Shown in pieces: positions 1 to 8,056 of a stretch of DNA of 64,000 nucleotides. How positions within the stretch are numbered: position 1 is the stretch's first letter; every line of letters begins with the position of its first letter. The stretch is from an uncultured Christensenella sp. (GTDB taxonomy: Bacteria; Bacillota; Clostridia; Christensenellales; Borkfalkiaceae): assembly GCA_910577555.1 (NCBI GenBank), contig CAJTLF010000004.1, positions 61,722 to 125,721 of the forward strand, given 5' to 3'. The position numbers and the translations under genes were made by a program. The notes below the pieces were generated by a model. That model was not told the origin of the DNA. It saw only the letters and a program-made list of their open reading frames with translations, and searched no databases.

Positions 1-2
1 TA

Positions 3-36
3 AGCCGCGCGCCGTACGGCGCGCGGCTCTTTCGTT
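3..36 (+). terminator. Intrinsic terminator of a gene upstream of the window
   Basis: The arms AGCCGCGCGCC and GGCGCGCGGCT form a perfect 11-bp GC-rich stem around a GTAC loop at 3-28, followed by TCTTTCG. This would end a transcript that enters from the left. The T tract is short, so termination may be incomplete. Confidence 0.6.
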
Positions 37-211
37 CCGCTAATAGCTCAACTTTTGGTTTTGTCAAGCGTTTGAACGGATTAAACTGTAAATTTTAACG
101 GCAAATTTTTAAAAAATGTGTTTTCAAAAGGTTTCCTTTTTAGCTTATATTGTGTTATAATTTAATTAATTCGTGTAAATATTGTGTATTCGTCCGATTT
201 TTACTTAATTA

Positions 212-511
212 TCATCTCACCACGAAAAAGGTAAATCCCGAACGGAACGCAAGGTAAAAAAACCACACGTTAAGAACTGCGATAACGGGCAGTAAAATCA
301 TCAACAGCAGATTTTTAAGCCTGTACCGCATTACGAACATACTAACGTAAAGCGCAATCGCGCCGCCTAAAATAGCGGTTAAAATAATTTTTCCGTCGCC
401 CGCGGGCTTGTCGCTTGCGCCGAACTCGTCCCGCTGGGATTTAATCAGCATAACGGCGTAAAAGTTCACCGCGAGTATATATACGGAAAAAATCACGTAA
501 AGAAGTACCAT
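212..511 (-). CDS. DUF1294 family small membrane protein
   Basis: A 99-residue, strongly hydrophobic protein with about three membrane segments (near residues 2-22, 42-60 and 67-90). The polar link after the first segment, then ILGGAIALYVSMFVMRYR and a final helix, matches the DUF1294 pattern (a Leu-Gly-Gly-rich helix, a short basic turn near Arg/Lys, then a last helix). The start is ATG at 511; a longer reading of the same frame runs antisense through purE and is rejected. The gene diverges from purE with about 50 bp between the two starts. No catalytic residues are visible and the function of the family is unknown. Confidence 0.7.
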   Translation of the reverse strand: MVLLYVIFSVYILAVNFYAVMLIKSQRDEFGASDKPAGDGKIILTAILGGAIALYVSMFVMRYRLKNLLLMILLPVIAVLNVWFFYLAFRSGFTFFVVR

Positions 512-560
512 ATTAAAAGTATGGCTAAAAATATATAAATAAACGATACGGAGTGATAAA

Positions 561-1058
561 ATGCCTAAAGTTGCGATATTAATGGGCAGCAAGTCGGATT
601 TCGGCGTGGTCAAACCCGCCGTCGTCGTATTAAAAAGCTTCGGGGTAACGGTGGAAGTAAGGGTAATTTCCGCGCACCGCACTCCCGACGAAGCCCACGA
701 ATTTTCGGTAAACGCCCAGAAGAACGGAACGGAAGTTATAATCTGCGCCGCGGGTAAAGCCGCGCATCTCGGCGGAGTAATCGCCGCAACCACGGCGTTG
801 CCCGTAATAGGCTTGCCCGTCAAAACGGATATGATGGGCGGGTTAGACAGTCTTTTATCCATAGTCCAGATGCCGTCGGGCATACCCGTCGCCACGGTAG
901 GCGTAAACGCGGGTGAAAACGCGGGGCTTTTGGCTTTGCAGATTTTAGGCGTAAAATACCCCGAAATCAATAAAAAGCTGTACGACTATAAACTCAAGAT
1001 GAAAAACAAGATAAATTCAGACGATGCCGCCTTGCAAGCAGAATTGCAAGAGCTTTAA
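561..1058 (+). CDS. purE: N5-carboxyaminoimidazole ribonucleotide mutase PurE
   Basis: Class I PurE, 165 residues, the usual length. It interconverts N5-CAIR and CAIR in cytosolic purine synthesis. Visible motifs are GSKSD (residues 9-13, phosphate binding), SAHRTP (37-42, with the catalytic His), CAAGKAAHLGG (62-72), VIGLPV (82-87) and GGLDSLLSIVQMPSGIPV (93-110). ATG is preceded by CGGAG 7 nt upstream. It is the first gene of the purine operon. No purK (N5-CAIR synthetase) lies in the window, so N5-CAIR supply must be encoded elsewhere or be replaced. A terminator-like hairpin separates it from purC. Confidence 0.95.
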   Translation: MPKVAILMGSKSDFGVVKPAVVVLKSFGVTVEVRVISAHRTPDEAHEFSVNAQKNGTEVIICAAGKAAHLGGVIAATTALPVIGLPVKTDMMGGLDSLLSIVQMPSGIPVATVGVNAGENAGLLALQILGVKYPEINKKLYDYKLKMKNKINSDDAALQAELQEL

Positions 1059-1062
1059 AACC

Positions 1063-1095
1063 ATACCCGCATACCCTGCGGGTATTTACTATTTT
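1063..1095 (+). terminator. Terminator-like hairpin between purE and purC
   Basis: ATACCCGCA (1063-1071) and TGCGGGTAT (1077-1085) form a 9-bp stem around TACCC, followed by TTACTATTTTT. The tract is interrupted, so this may be a partial terminator that lowers transcription into purC rather than ending the operon. Confidence 0.5.
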
Positions 1096-1154
1096 TATCC
1101 GTTTTAAATATTAATTGAAAACAAATTTTTAACTTTATATAAGGAGAAACAACT

Positions 1155-1877
1155 ATGCAGAAAAAGGAACAGCTTTACGAAGGCAAGGCAAAAAAGGTTT
1201 ACGCAACCGAAAACCCCGATTTCGTTATCGTGTCTTATAAAGACGACGCGACGGCGTTCAACGGTCTTAAAAAAGGCACCATTTCGGGCAAAGGCGTAAT
1301 CAACAACAAAATGAGCAATTTAATGATGGCTATGCTTGAAAAGAAGGGCGTTCACACCCATCTCGTAGAGCAGATAGACGACAGAAACACCGTCGTTAAA
1401 AAGGTTCAGATAGTTCCGCTCGAAGTAATCATAAGAAACGTAGCCGCAGGCAGCTTTTCCAAGAGATACGGCGTACCCGAAGGCACCAAATTCTCCGCAC
1501 CTACCATAGAGTTTTCCTATAAAAACGACGATTTGGGCGACCCCCTAATCAACGACTATCACGCTTTGGCGTTAAATCTCGCCACCGCGGAAGAAATCGA
1601 AACCATCAAAAAAATGGCGTTTGCCGTAAACGAAGCAATGATAGCGTTCTTCAAGGAATTACATATCGACCTTATCGACTTCAAGCTCGAGTTCGGCAGA
1701 TTTAAGGGCGAAATAGTTCTTGCAGACGAAATTTCCCCCGATACCTGCCGTTTCTGGGAAGCGGGCAGCTGGGACACCACCAAGCACGTAAGTCTGGATA
1801 AGGACAGATTCCGTCGCGACCTTGGCGGCGTGGAAGACGCGTACAACGAAGTTTTCAAACGCCTTACGGGAGAATAA
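1155..1877 (+). CDS. purC: SAICAR synthetase PurC
   Basis: Phosphoribosylaminoimidazole-succinocarboxamide synthase, 240 residues, typical for stand-alone bacterial PurC. It joins CAIR and aspartate with ATP to give SAICAR. YEGKAKKVY (8-16) is the ATP-grasp-like N-terminal signature and PLEVIIRNVAAGS (88-100) carries the conserved Arg-Asn; LIDFKLEFG and ISPDTCRFW follow near residues 175-200. ATG follows AAGGAG at good spacing. It is 6 bp from the PurF paralogue, so the two are probably translated from one message. The product SAICAR needs PurB, which is not in this window. Confidence 0.96.
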   Translation: MQKKEQLYEGKAKKVYATENPDFVIVSYKDDATAFNGLKKGTISGKGVINNKMSNLMMAMLEKKGVHTHLVEQIDDRNTVVKKVQIVPLEVIIRNVAAGSFSKRYGVPEGTKFSAPTIEFSYKNDDLGDPLINDYHALALNLATAEEIETIKKMAFAVNEAMIAFFKELHIDLIDFKLEFGRFKGEIVLADEISPDTCRFWEAGSWDTTKHVSLDKDRFRRDLGGVEDAYNEVFKRLTGE

Positions 1878-1883
1878 TCTCGT

Positions 1884-3305
1884 ATGGGAGGATTTTTCGG
1901 CTCGGTTAAAAAGAGCAGTGCCGTTTTCGACGTGTTTTTGGGTACCGATTATCATTCCCATCTCGGCACCAAGCGCGGCGGTATGGCGGCTTACGACGCG
2001 GGTATAGGCTTACAGCGCGAAATACACAATATCGAAAACGCGCCTTTCAGAACTAAATTCGAGCGCGTTCTCAGCGAAATGAAAGGCAACGCCGCAATAG
2101 GTTGCATCAGCGATACCGACCCGCAACCGCTTTTAATGGTTTCAAGGCTCGGCACTTACGCCATATGCACCATAGGCATAATCAACAACGCCGAAGCTTT
2201 AAAAAAGAAATTGCTTGAAAACGGCGGCTATTTCGACGCTATGACGGGTAGCAAGGTAAACTCGAACGAGCTTATCGCCGCGCTCATAAACAGTAAAAAC
2301 AGCTTCGTGGAAGGTATCCGTTTCGTTCAGGAGCAGGTGGAAGGCACGGCGTCAATCCTTCTGCTTACAGATAGGGGTACGCTCATTGCCGCAAGGGACA
2401 AGATGGGCAGACTTCCCATACATATAGGCAAATGCGACGAAGGGTATTGCGTCTCGTTCGAAAGCTTCGCTTACAAAAAACTCGGCTACTCCGACGAGTG
2501 CGAACTCGGTCCCGCGGAAATCGTGGAAATTTCCGCCGACGGTATAACCCGACTCGCTTCCGCGGGCAAGGAGATGCGTATATGCGCGTTCCTTTGGTCA
2601 TATTACGGCTACCCCACGTCAAGCTACGAAGGGGTAAACGTGGAAATGATGCGCTGTAAAAACGGCGAAATCTTCGCCAAAAACGACGCGAAAACGCACG
2701 ATATGCACGAAATAGACTTCGTCGGCGGCGTGCCGGATTCGGGTACGCCCCACGCCATAGGTTACGCAAACGCGAGCAAAGTACCGTTCGCCCGCCCGTA
2801 TATCAAGTATACGCCTACCTGGGCGCGCAGCTTTATGCCCGTAAATCAGGCGGAAAGAAACAAAATCGCAAAAATGAAGCTCATTCCCGTCCACGAGTTT
2901 ATCGAAGGCAAAAGACTTCTTCTCGTAGACGATTCCATCGTCCGCGGCACCCAGCTCAAGGAAACGGTAGACTTCCTGTATTCCCACGGCGCGAAAGCGG
3001 TGCATATGCGCTCGGCATGCCCGCCTATAATGTACGGCTGTAAATATCTCAACTTTTCCCGCTCGTCGGGGGATATGGACCTGATAACCCGCCGTACCAT
3101 GGCTGAGCTCGAAGGGGATAAAGCGGTGGAGCATATGGTTGAATACAGCGACGCAAACACCGAGCGCGGCAAAGCGATGCGCAAGGCGATTTGCGATAAA
3201 TTCCATTTCGAATCGCTTGAATTTCAGTCTATAGAAGGGCTTATACAGGCAATAGGCATCGAGCCTTGCAAGCTCTGCACCTATTGCTGGACGGGCAAAG
3301 AATAA
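1884..3305 (+). CDS. PurF paralogue lacking the glutaminase site
   Basis: This 473-residue protein is homologous over its whole length to amidophosphoribosyltransferase. The PRTase half keeps GGVPDSG (281-287) and the PRPP loop DDSIVRGT (349-356), and its cysteines, including those near the C-terminus, match the Fe-S ligand pattern of the neighbouring PurF. The N-terminal Ntn-hydrolase half is degraded: the start MGGFFGS puts Gly where the nucleophile Cys belongs, the HVRYSTTG motif is CISDTDPQ, AHNGNV is TIGIIN, and DSE is NSNE. It cannot hydrolyse glutamine by the known mechanism. It may use free ammonia, be a subunit or regulator of the PurF encoded 18 bp downstream, or have another phosphoribosyl role. 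The inference rests on motif alignment with that neighbour. Confidence 0.85.
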   Translation: MGGFFGSVKKSSAVFDVFLGTDYHSHLGTKRGGMAAYDAGIGLQREIHNIENAPFRTKFERVLSEMKGNAAIGCISDTDPQPLLMVSRLGTYAICTIGIINNAEALKKKLLENGGYFDAMTGSKVNSNELIAALINSKNSFVEGIRFVQEQVEGTASILLLTDRGTLIAARDKMGRLPIHIGKCDEGYCVSFESFAYKKLGYSDECELGPAEIVEISADGITRLASAGKEMRICAFLWSYYGYPTSSYEGVNVEMMRCKNGEIFAKNDAKTHDMHEIDFVGGVPDSGTPHAIGYANASKVPFARPYIKYTPTWARSFMPVNQAERNKIAKMKLIPVHEFIEGKRLLLVDDSIVRGTQLKETVDFLYSHGAKAVHMRSACPPIMYGCKYLNFSRSSGDMDLITRRTMAELEGDKAVEHMVEYSDANTERGKAMRKAICDKFHFESLEFQSIEGLIQAIGIEPCKLCTYCWTGKE

Positions 3306-3323
3306 TTTGCCTTTGGAGAAATT

Positions 3324-4724
3324 ATGTTCGAAATTCACGAAGAATGCGGCGTTTTCGGCGTGTACTCGCAGGAAAACCGTACCGTGGCTCGTTCGGTGTA
3401 CTACGGACTTTACGCCCTGCAACACAGGGGGCAGGAGTCCGCGGGTATAGCGGTAGCTTACGCCGATAAAATTATTTACTATAAAGGTATGGGGCTGGTA
3501 GCCGACGTATTTGCAAACGGCAATCTCGACCGTCTGCCCGAAGGCGATATCGCAATAGGTCACGTACGCTACTCAACCACGGGCGCAAGCCAGCTTTTAA
3601 ACGCCCAACCCGTAGTTTTTACGGGCAAATGCGGCAAAATGGCGGTTGCGCACAACGGCAACGTCACCAATACCAAGCAACTCCGCGACGAGCTTATAGC
3701 CCGGAACGCGGTGTTTCAGACCACGATAGATTCCGAAGTAATAGCAATACTCATAAACAGCTTATCCGACGGCGATATCGTAACGGGTATAAAACGCGCC
3801 TGCGCCAAACTCAAAGGCTCGTACGCTCTCGCTATTATGACGTGCGATAAGCTCATCGCCGTGCGCGACCCCTACGGTATCCGCCCGCTGTGCATAGGTA
3901 AAACCGATGACGACGACGTAATCGTCGCAAGCGAAACGTGCGCGCTCGACGCGGTAGGCGCAAACTTCCTGCGCGATATCAAGGCGGGCGAAATCGTCGT
4001 AATAGACGGCAGCGGCATAAATTCGGTAATGATGGACGACCTTCCCGCAAAGCCGAGAACGTGCATCTTCGAATACGTCTACTTTTCGCGGCACGATTCG
4101 GTGCTGGACGGTTACAGCGTGTACGAGGCCAGAAAGGAAGCTGGCAAGCTTCTCGCCCGCAACTATCCCGTAAAGGCAGACGTCGTTTCGGGCGTACCCG
4201 ATTCGGGCAACGTAGCCGCCCGCGGCTACTCTGAAGAGAGCGGAATACCCTTCGTCGAAGCGTTGGCTCGCAACAGATACGTGGGCAGAACGTTTATCCA
4301 GCCCGACCAGAACCAGCGCGAAAACAGTTTAAGCGTAAAAATGAACGCCCTGCGCGGCAACGTGCACGGCAAGCGCATCGTGCTTATCGACGATTCCATC
4401 GTCCGCGGCACCACTATGCGCAAAATAATCAAAATGTTGAGAAACGCGGGCGCAAAGGAAGTACATATCCGCATCTGCTCGCCCATAATAAAACATCCCT
4501 GCCACTTAGGCATCGATATTCAGACCTATTCCCAGCTCATAGGCGCGTATAAGGATGAAGACGGAATATGCGAAAGCTTGGGCGCGGACAGCGTCCGCTA
4601 CTTAACCGTAGACCAGCTCTTAACCACTTGCGGCGGAAAAACCAATTTCTGTCTCGGCTGTTTCAACGGCGAATATCCCTATCCTATGGACGACTATCAG
4701 GCAGATAAACTCAAACTCGAATAA
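3324..4724 (+). CDS. purF: Amidophosphoribosyltransferase PurF
   Basis: First committed step of purine synthesis: PRPP plus glutamine gives phosphoribosylamine. At 466 residues it is the Bacillus type: a 7-residue propeptide (MFEIHEE) precedes nucleophile Cys8 in ECGVFG, and the glutaminase motifs HRGQESAG, HVRYSTTG, AHNGNV and DSE are intact. GVPDSGN and DDSIVRGT (356-363) form the PRTase site. Cys247, Cys393, Cys443 and Cys446 fit the four ligands of the [4Fe-4S] cluster known in Bacillus subtilis PurF, so propeptide cleavage and oxygen sensitivity are expected. ATG follows TGGAG. It lies directly after its glutaminase-dead paralogue. Confidence 0.95.
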   Translation: MFEIHEECGVFGVYSQENRTVARSVYYGLYALQHRGQESAGIAVAYADKIIYYKGMGLVADVFANGNLDRLPEGDIAIGHVRYSTTGASQLLNAQPVVFTGKCGKMAVAHNGNVTNTKQLRDELIARNAVFQTTIDSEVIAILINSLSDGDIVTGIKRACAKLKGSYALAIMTCDKLIAVRDPYGIRPLCIGKTDDDDVIVASETCALDAVGANFLRDIKAGEIVVIDGSGINSVMMDDLPAKPRTCIFEYVYFSRHDSVLDGYSVYEARKEAGKLLARNYPVKADVVSGVPDSGNVAARGYSEESGIPFVEALARNRYVGRTFIQPDQNQRENSLSVKMNALRGNVHGKRIVLIDDSIVRGTTMRKIIKMLRNAGAKEVHIRICSPIIKHPCHLGIDIQTYSQLIGAYKDEDGICESLGADSVRYLTVDQLLTTCGGKTNFCLGCFNGEYPYPMDDYQADKLKLE

Positions 4725-4751
4725 GAAAAAATCAAGGAGATTAAAACCTAT

Positions 4752-5771
4752 ATGAGCATATCGTATAAAGACAGCGGCGTCGACGTCGAAAGGGGCTATC
4801 AGGCAGTCAAACTTATGAAGGAACACGTAAAATCAACCTACACCGACGGGGTGTTGGGCGATTTGGGTTCGTTCGGCGGCTTTTTCCAGATGCCCAAGGG
4901 CATGAAAGAGCCCGTTCTCGTCGCGGGAACGGACGGCGTGGGTACTAAACTCAAATACGCCATTCTTGCGGACAAGCACGACACGATAGGCGTGGACGCG
5001 GTAGCAATGTGCGTCAACGATATAGTATGTCAGGGCGCGAAACCGCTCTTCTTTCTCGACTATTTCGCAACGGGCGCGCTCAGTCCCGAAAAGGTAGCAA
5101 CGGTAGTTTCGGGCATAGCCGAAGGTTGCCGCCAATCGGGCGCGGCTCTCATCGGCGGCGAAACTGCGGAAATGCCCGGTTTCTATCCCGACGGCGACTA
5201 CGACGTGGCGGGCTTTGCCGTTGGCGTCGTCGATAAAAAGAAGATTATCAACGGCTCCAAAATCAAGTCGGGCGACGTGCTTATAGGCTTAAAATCAAGC
5301 GGCGTCCACTCCAACGGCTACTCGCTCGTCAGAAAGCTTTGGGGCGAAGACGTCGTCGACCTGCAAAAGTATGACGCCGAACTCGGCGCAAAGCCCATCG
5401 ACGTACTCTTAACCCCCACCAGAATTTACGTAAACAGCATTCTCGAACTCATAAAATCAGTCCCCGTCAAGGGCATCGCCCATATCACGGGCGGCGGCTT
5501 CATCGAGAATATCCCCCGCATCTTCCCCGAAGGCATCGGTTGCAGAATAGACACCAAGTCGTACGATGTGCCCGCCGTTTTCAAAATTATGCAAAAGCGC
5601 GCCCGCCTTTCCAAACAGGAAATTTACAACACCTTCAATATGGGTATAGGTATGGTAGTGTGCGTTGCCAGGCGCGACGCGGAAAAAGCAATCGCACAGC
5701 TTGAAAGCACGGGCGAAAGCTGCGTAATACTCGGCAAAACGTGCAAAGGCAGCGGGGTAATCTTAAAGTGA
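4752..5771 (+). CDS. purM: AIR synthetase PurM
   Basis: Phosphoribosylformylglycinamidine cyclo-ligase, 339 residues, normal length. It closes the imidazole ring of FGAM with ATP to give AIR. Visible features: SYKDSGVDV at the N-terminus, GTDGVGTKL (about 59-67), DAVAMCVNDI, GGETAEMPGFY (about 137-147), SSGVHSNGYSLVR and HITGGGFIENIPR. The start follows AAGGAG. Its TGA overlaps the GTG start of purN by 4 nt, which suggests translational coupling. Confidence 0.96.
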   Translation: MSISYKDSGVDVERGYQAVKLMKEHVKSTYTDGVLGDLGSFGGFFQMPKGMKEPVLVAGTDGVGTKLKYAILADKHDTIGVDAVAMCVNDIVCQGAKPLFFLDYFATGALSPEKVATVVSGIAEGCRQSGAALIGGETAEMPGFYPDGDYDVAGFAVGVVDKKKIINGSKIKSGDVLIGLKSSGVHSNGYSLVRKLWGEDVVDLQKYDAELGAKPIDVLLTPTRIYVNSILELIKSVPVKGIAHITGGGFIENIPRIFPEGIGCRIDTKSYDVPAVFKIMQKRARLSKQEIYNTFNMGIGMVVCVARRDAEKAIAQLESTGESCVILGKTCKGSGVILK

Positions 5772-6385
5772 AACGCATTGCGGTATTCGCGTCGGGCGGC
5801 GGCACCGATTTCCAGTCCGTAATCGACGCCAACGAGCGCGAAAACTTCTGCGAAATCAAATATTTGATAGCGTCCAAGGACGGAATAGGCGCGATAGAAA
5901 GGGCGCGAAAGCACGGCATATCCACGGCTGTATTCAGCAAAACGGACTATCCCGACCTTGAAAAGCTCTACGCGGAGCTTACCTATCTTCTGAATATGAA
6001 CCGCGTGGATTACATAGTGCTTGCGGGCTGGCTCAAAATCATACCCGAAAGCTTCATTTCGGCTTTTAAAGACAGGATAATCAATATCCACCCGTCGCTT
6101 ATTCCAGCCTTCTGCGGCGCGGGATATTACGGGCTTAAGGTCCATAAAGCGGTAATAGACTACGGCGCGAAAATTTCGGGCTGTACCGTCCATTTCGTCA
6201 ACGAAATTCCCGACGGCGGCGCAATAATCGCACAGACCGCAGTGACGGTGGAAGAGTGCGACACGGCGGAAAGCTTACAGCAGAAAATTCTCGAAAAGGA
6301 ACACAAGCTTTTGCCCTGGTGCGTCAAAAAACTCTGTCAGGGCAAAATCGAAAAGACGGGCAGAAAGGTCGTTATAAAACAGTAA
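5768..6385 (+). CDS. purN: GAR transformylase PurN
   Basis: Phosphoribosylglycinamide formyltransferase, 205 residues. It transfers formyl from 10-formyl-THF to GAR. I place the start at GTG 5768 because it gives the family start VKRIAVFASGGGTDFQS and forms a GTGA overlap with purM; the GTG at 5741 would add a non-conserved leader inside purM. The active-site stretch NIHPSLIPAF, with the catalytic Asn and His, is followed by VHFVNEIPDGG carrying the conserved Asp. SGGGTD replaces the more common SGNGSN. Confidence 0.93.
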   Translation: MKRIAVFASGGGTDFQSVIDANERENFCEIKYLIASKDGIGAIERARKHGISTAVFSKTDYPDLEKLYAELTYLLNMNRVDYIVLAGWLKIIPESFISAFKDRIINIHPSLIPAFCGAGYYGLKVHKAVIDYGAKISGCTVHFVNEIPDGGAIIAQTAVTVEECDTAESLQQKILEKEHKLLPWCVKKLCQGKIEKTGRKVVIKQ

Positions 6386-6403
6386 ATAAAAAGGGAGTTC
6401 ACA

Positions 6404-8023
6404 ATGAAAATGAAAAAACGCGCGCTCGTATCAGTATCGGATAAAGCGGGTATAGTCGAATTTTGCAAAGGTCTGGTAAAAAACGGTTTTGAAATAATTT
6501 CAACGGGCGGCACGGCAAAGGCGTTAAAGGACGCAGGCTTGAAAGTTATCGGAATTTCCGAAATTACCGGTTTTCCCGAATGTCTTGACGGCAGGGTAAA
6601 GACCCTGCACCCCAACGTTCACGCAGGACTTCTGGCTATGCGCTCAAATCCCGAGCATATGTCCCAGCTCGAAAAGCTGAATATCAACACCATAGATATC
6701 GTCTGCGTCAATTTATATCCCTTCAAAGCTACGCTCGCAAAGGGTGCAGACTTCGCCGAATGCGTTGAAAACATCGATATCGGCGGACCTACCATGATTC
6801 GCGCGGCGGCTAAAAACTATCAGGACGTAGCCGTAATCGTCGACCCCGAAGACTATAACAAGGTGCTCGAAGAGCTGGGCAACGGCGGCGTAACTCTCGA
6901 AACCAAGAAATATCTCCAGTATAAAGTTTTCGCGCACACGGCAGTGTACGACAGCCTTATATCCAACTATCTCGCCGCACAGCTCGGCATAACCTTCCCC
7001 AAGCAGGTAACCTTCGCATACGAAAAGGCGCAGGATATGCGCTACGGCGAAAACCCCCAACAGAACGCCGTTTTCTATAACGAGCAGTTTATCCGTAAAG
7101 GCTCGCTTTCGTCGGCAAAACAGCTCTGGGGCAAGGAGCTTTCGTATAACAATATAAACGACGCCAACGGCGCACTCGAGCTTTTAAAGGAATTCGGAAC
7201 AACTCCCGCGGTAGTCGCCTGCAAGCACGCAAACCCCTGCGGCGTAGGCACGGGAGATACGGTATATCAGGCATATATGCGGGCGTACGAGAGCGACCCC
7301 GTCTCCGTGTTCGGCGGAATACTCGCAATAAACGGCACGGTAGATAAGGACGTCGCAACCGAAATAAACAAAATTTTTATCGAAATCGTAATGGCTCCCG
7401 CGTATACCAAGGAAGCTCTCGAAATTCTCGAACAGAAGAAAAATATCAGACTTTTACAGATTGAAGATATTTACGCAAAGCGCGAAAACACGGCTTTCGA
7501 TATGAAAAAGGTGTACGGCGGACTTCTCGTCCAGCAGTACGACGAAAGCTTAATCCGCGGCGAAGATTTATCGCTGTTTACCAAAAAGGCGGAAGTCGAA
7601 ACTTCAACCACGCCCAACGGCAAAACCAAGACGACCTACGGCGTGGGCGTAGTAACCGACCGCGCTCCCACTCCCGAAGAAGTGGACGCAATGCTCTTTA
7701 ACTGGAAAGTGGTAAAGCACACCAAATCGAATGCAATCGTAATCGGCAAACAGGGCAGAACGACGGGCATAGGCATGGGGCAGACCAACCGCATCTGGGC
7801 GGCACAGCAGGCAATCGCACACGCGGGCAAAGAAGCCAAGGGCTCGGTAATGGCGTCCGACGCGTTCTTCCCCTTCCCCGACTGCGTGGAAGAGTGCGTA
7901 AAGGCTGGCATAACCGCAATAATCCAACCGGGCGGCTCCATTCAGGACAAGGCGTCGGTAGAAGCGTGCAACGCCGCGGGAATAGCAATGGTATTCGTCG
8001 GCGACCGCCACTTCAAACATTAA
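6404..8023 (+). CDS. purH: Bifunctional AICAR transformylase / IMP cyclohydrolase PurH
   Basis: Last two steps to IMP, 539 residues. The N-terminal MGS-like IMP cyclohydrolase domain shows ALVSVSDK, STGGTA, GFPECLDGRVKTLHP and NLYPF. The C-terminal transformylase domain shows YGENPQQNA, KHANPCGVG (the Lys-His active-site pair), DPVSVFGG and GQTNR, and ends in GDRHFKH. ATG follows AAGGGAG. It lies 18 bp after purN and 33 bp before purD in the same operon. Confidence 0.96.
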   Translation: MKMKKRALVSVSDKAGIVEFCKGLVKNGFEIISTGGTAKALKDAGLKVIGISEITGFPECLDGRVKTLHPNVHAGLLAMRSNPEHMSQLEKLNINTIDIVCVNLYPFKATLAKGADFAECVENIDIGGPTMIRAAAKNYQDVAVIVDPEDYNKVLEELGNGGVTLETKKYLQYKVFAHTAVYDSLISNYLAAQLGITFPKQVTFAYEKAQDMRYGENPQQNAVFYNEQFIRKGSLSSAKQLWGKELSYNNINDANGALELLKEFGTTPAVVACKHANPCGVGTGDTVYQAYMRAYESDPVSVFGGILAINGTVDKDVATEINKIFIEIVMAPAYTKEALEILEQKKNIRLLQIEDIYAKRENTAFDMKKVYGGLLVQQYDESLIRGEDLSLFTKKAEVETSTTPNGKTKTTYGVGVVTDRAPTPEEVDAMLFNWKVVKHTKSNAIVIGKQGRTTGIGMGQTNRIWAAQQAIAHAGKEAKGSVMASDAFFPFPDCVEECVKAGITAIIQPGGSIQDKASVEACNAAGIAMVFVGDRHFKH

Positions 8024-8056
8024 TCACACTTTATTCGTTACAAAAGGTTTTCAAAA

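Noticed and set aside
512..560. Purine riboswitch before purE
   Set aside because: The gap is too short and none of the conserved aptamer loops is present.
512..970. Upstream extension of the DUF1294 gene to 970
   Set aside because: The extra part is the exact antisense of purE; the membrane protein begins at ATG 511.
2619..3563. Long open frame on the minus strand opposite the two purF genes
   Set aside because: It runs antisense through two well-supported PurF-type proteins and its translation has no recognisable domain; it is a by-product of codon bias.
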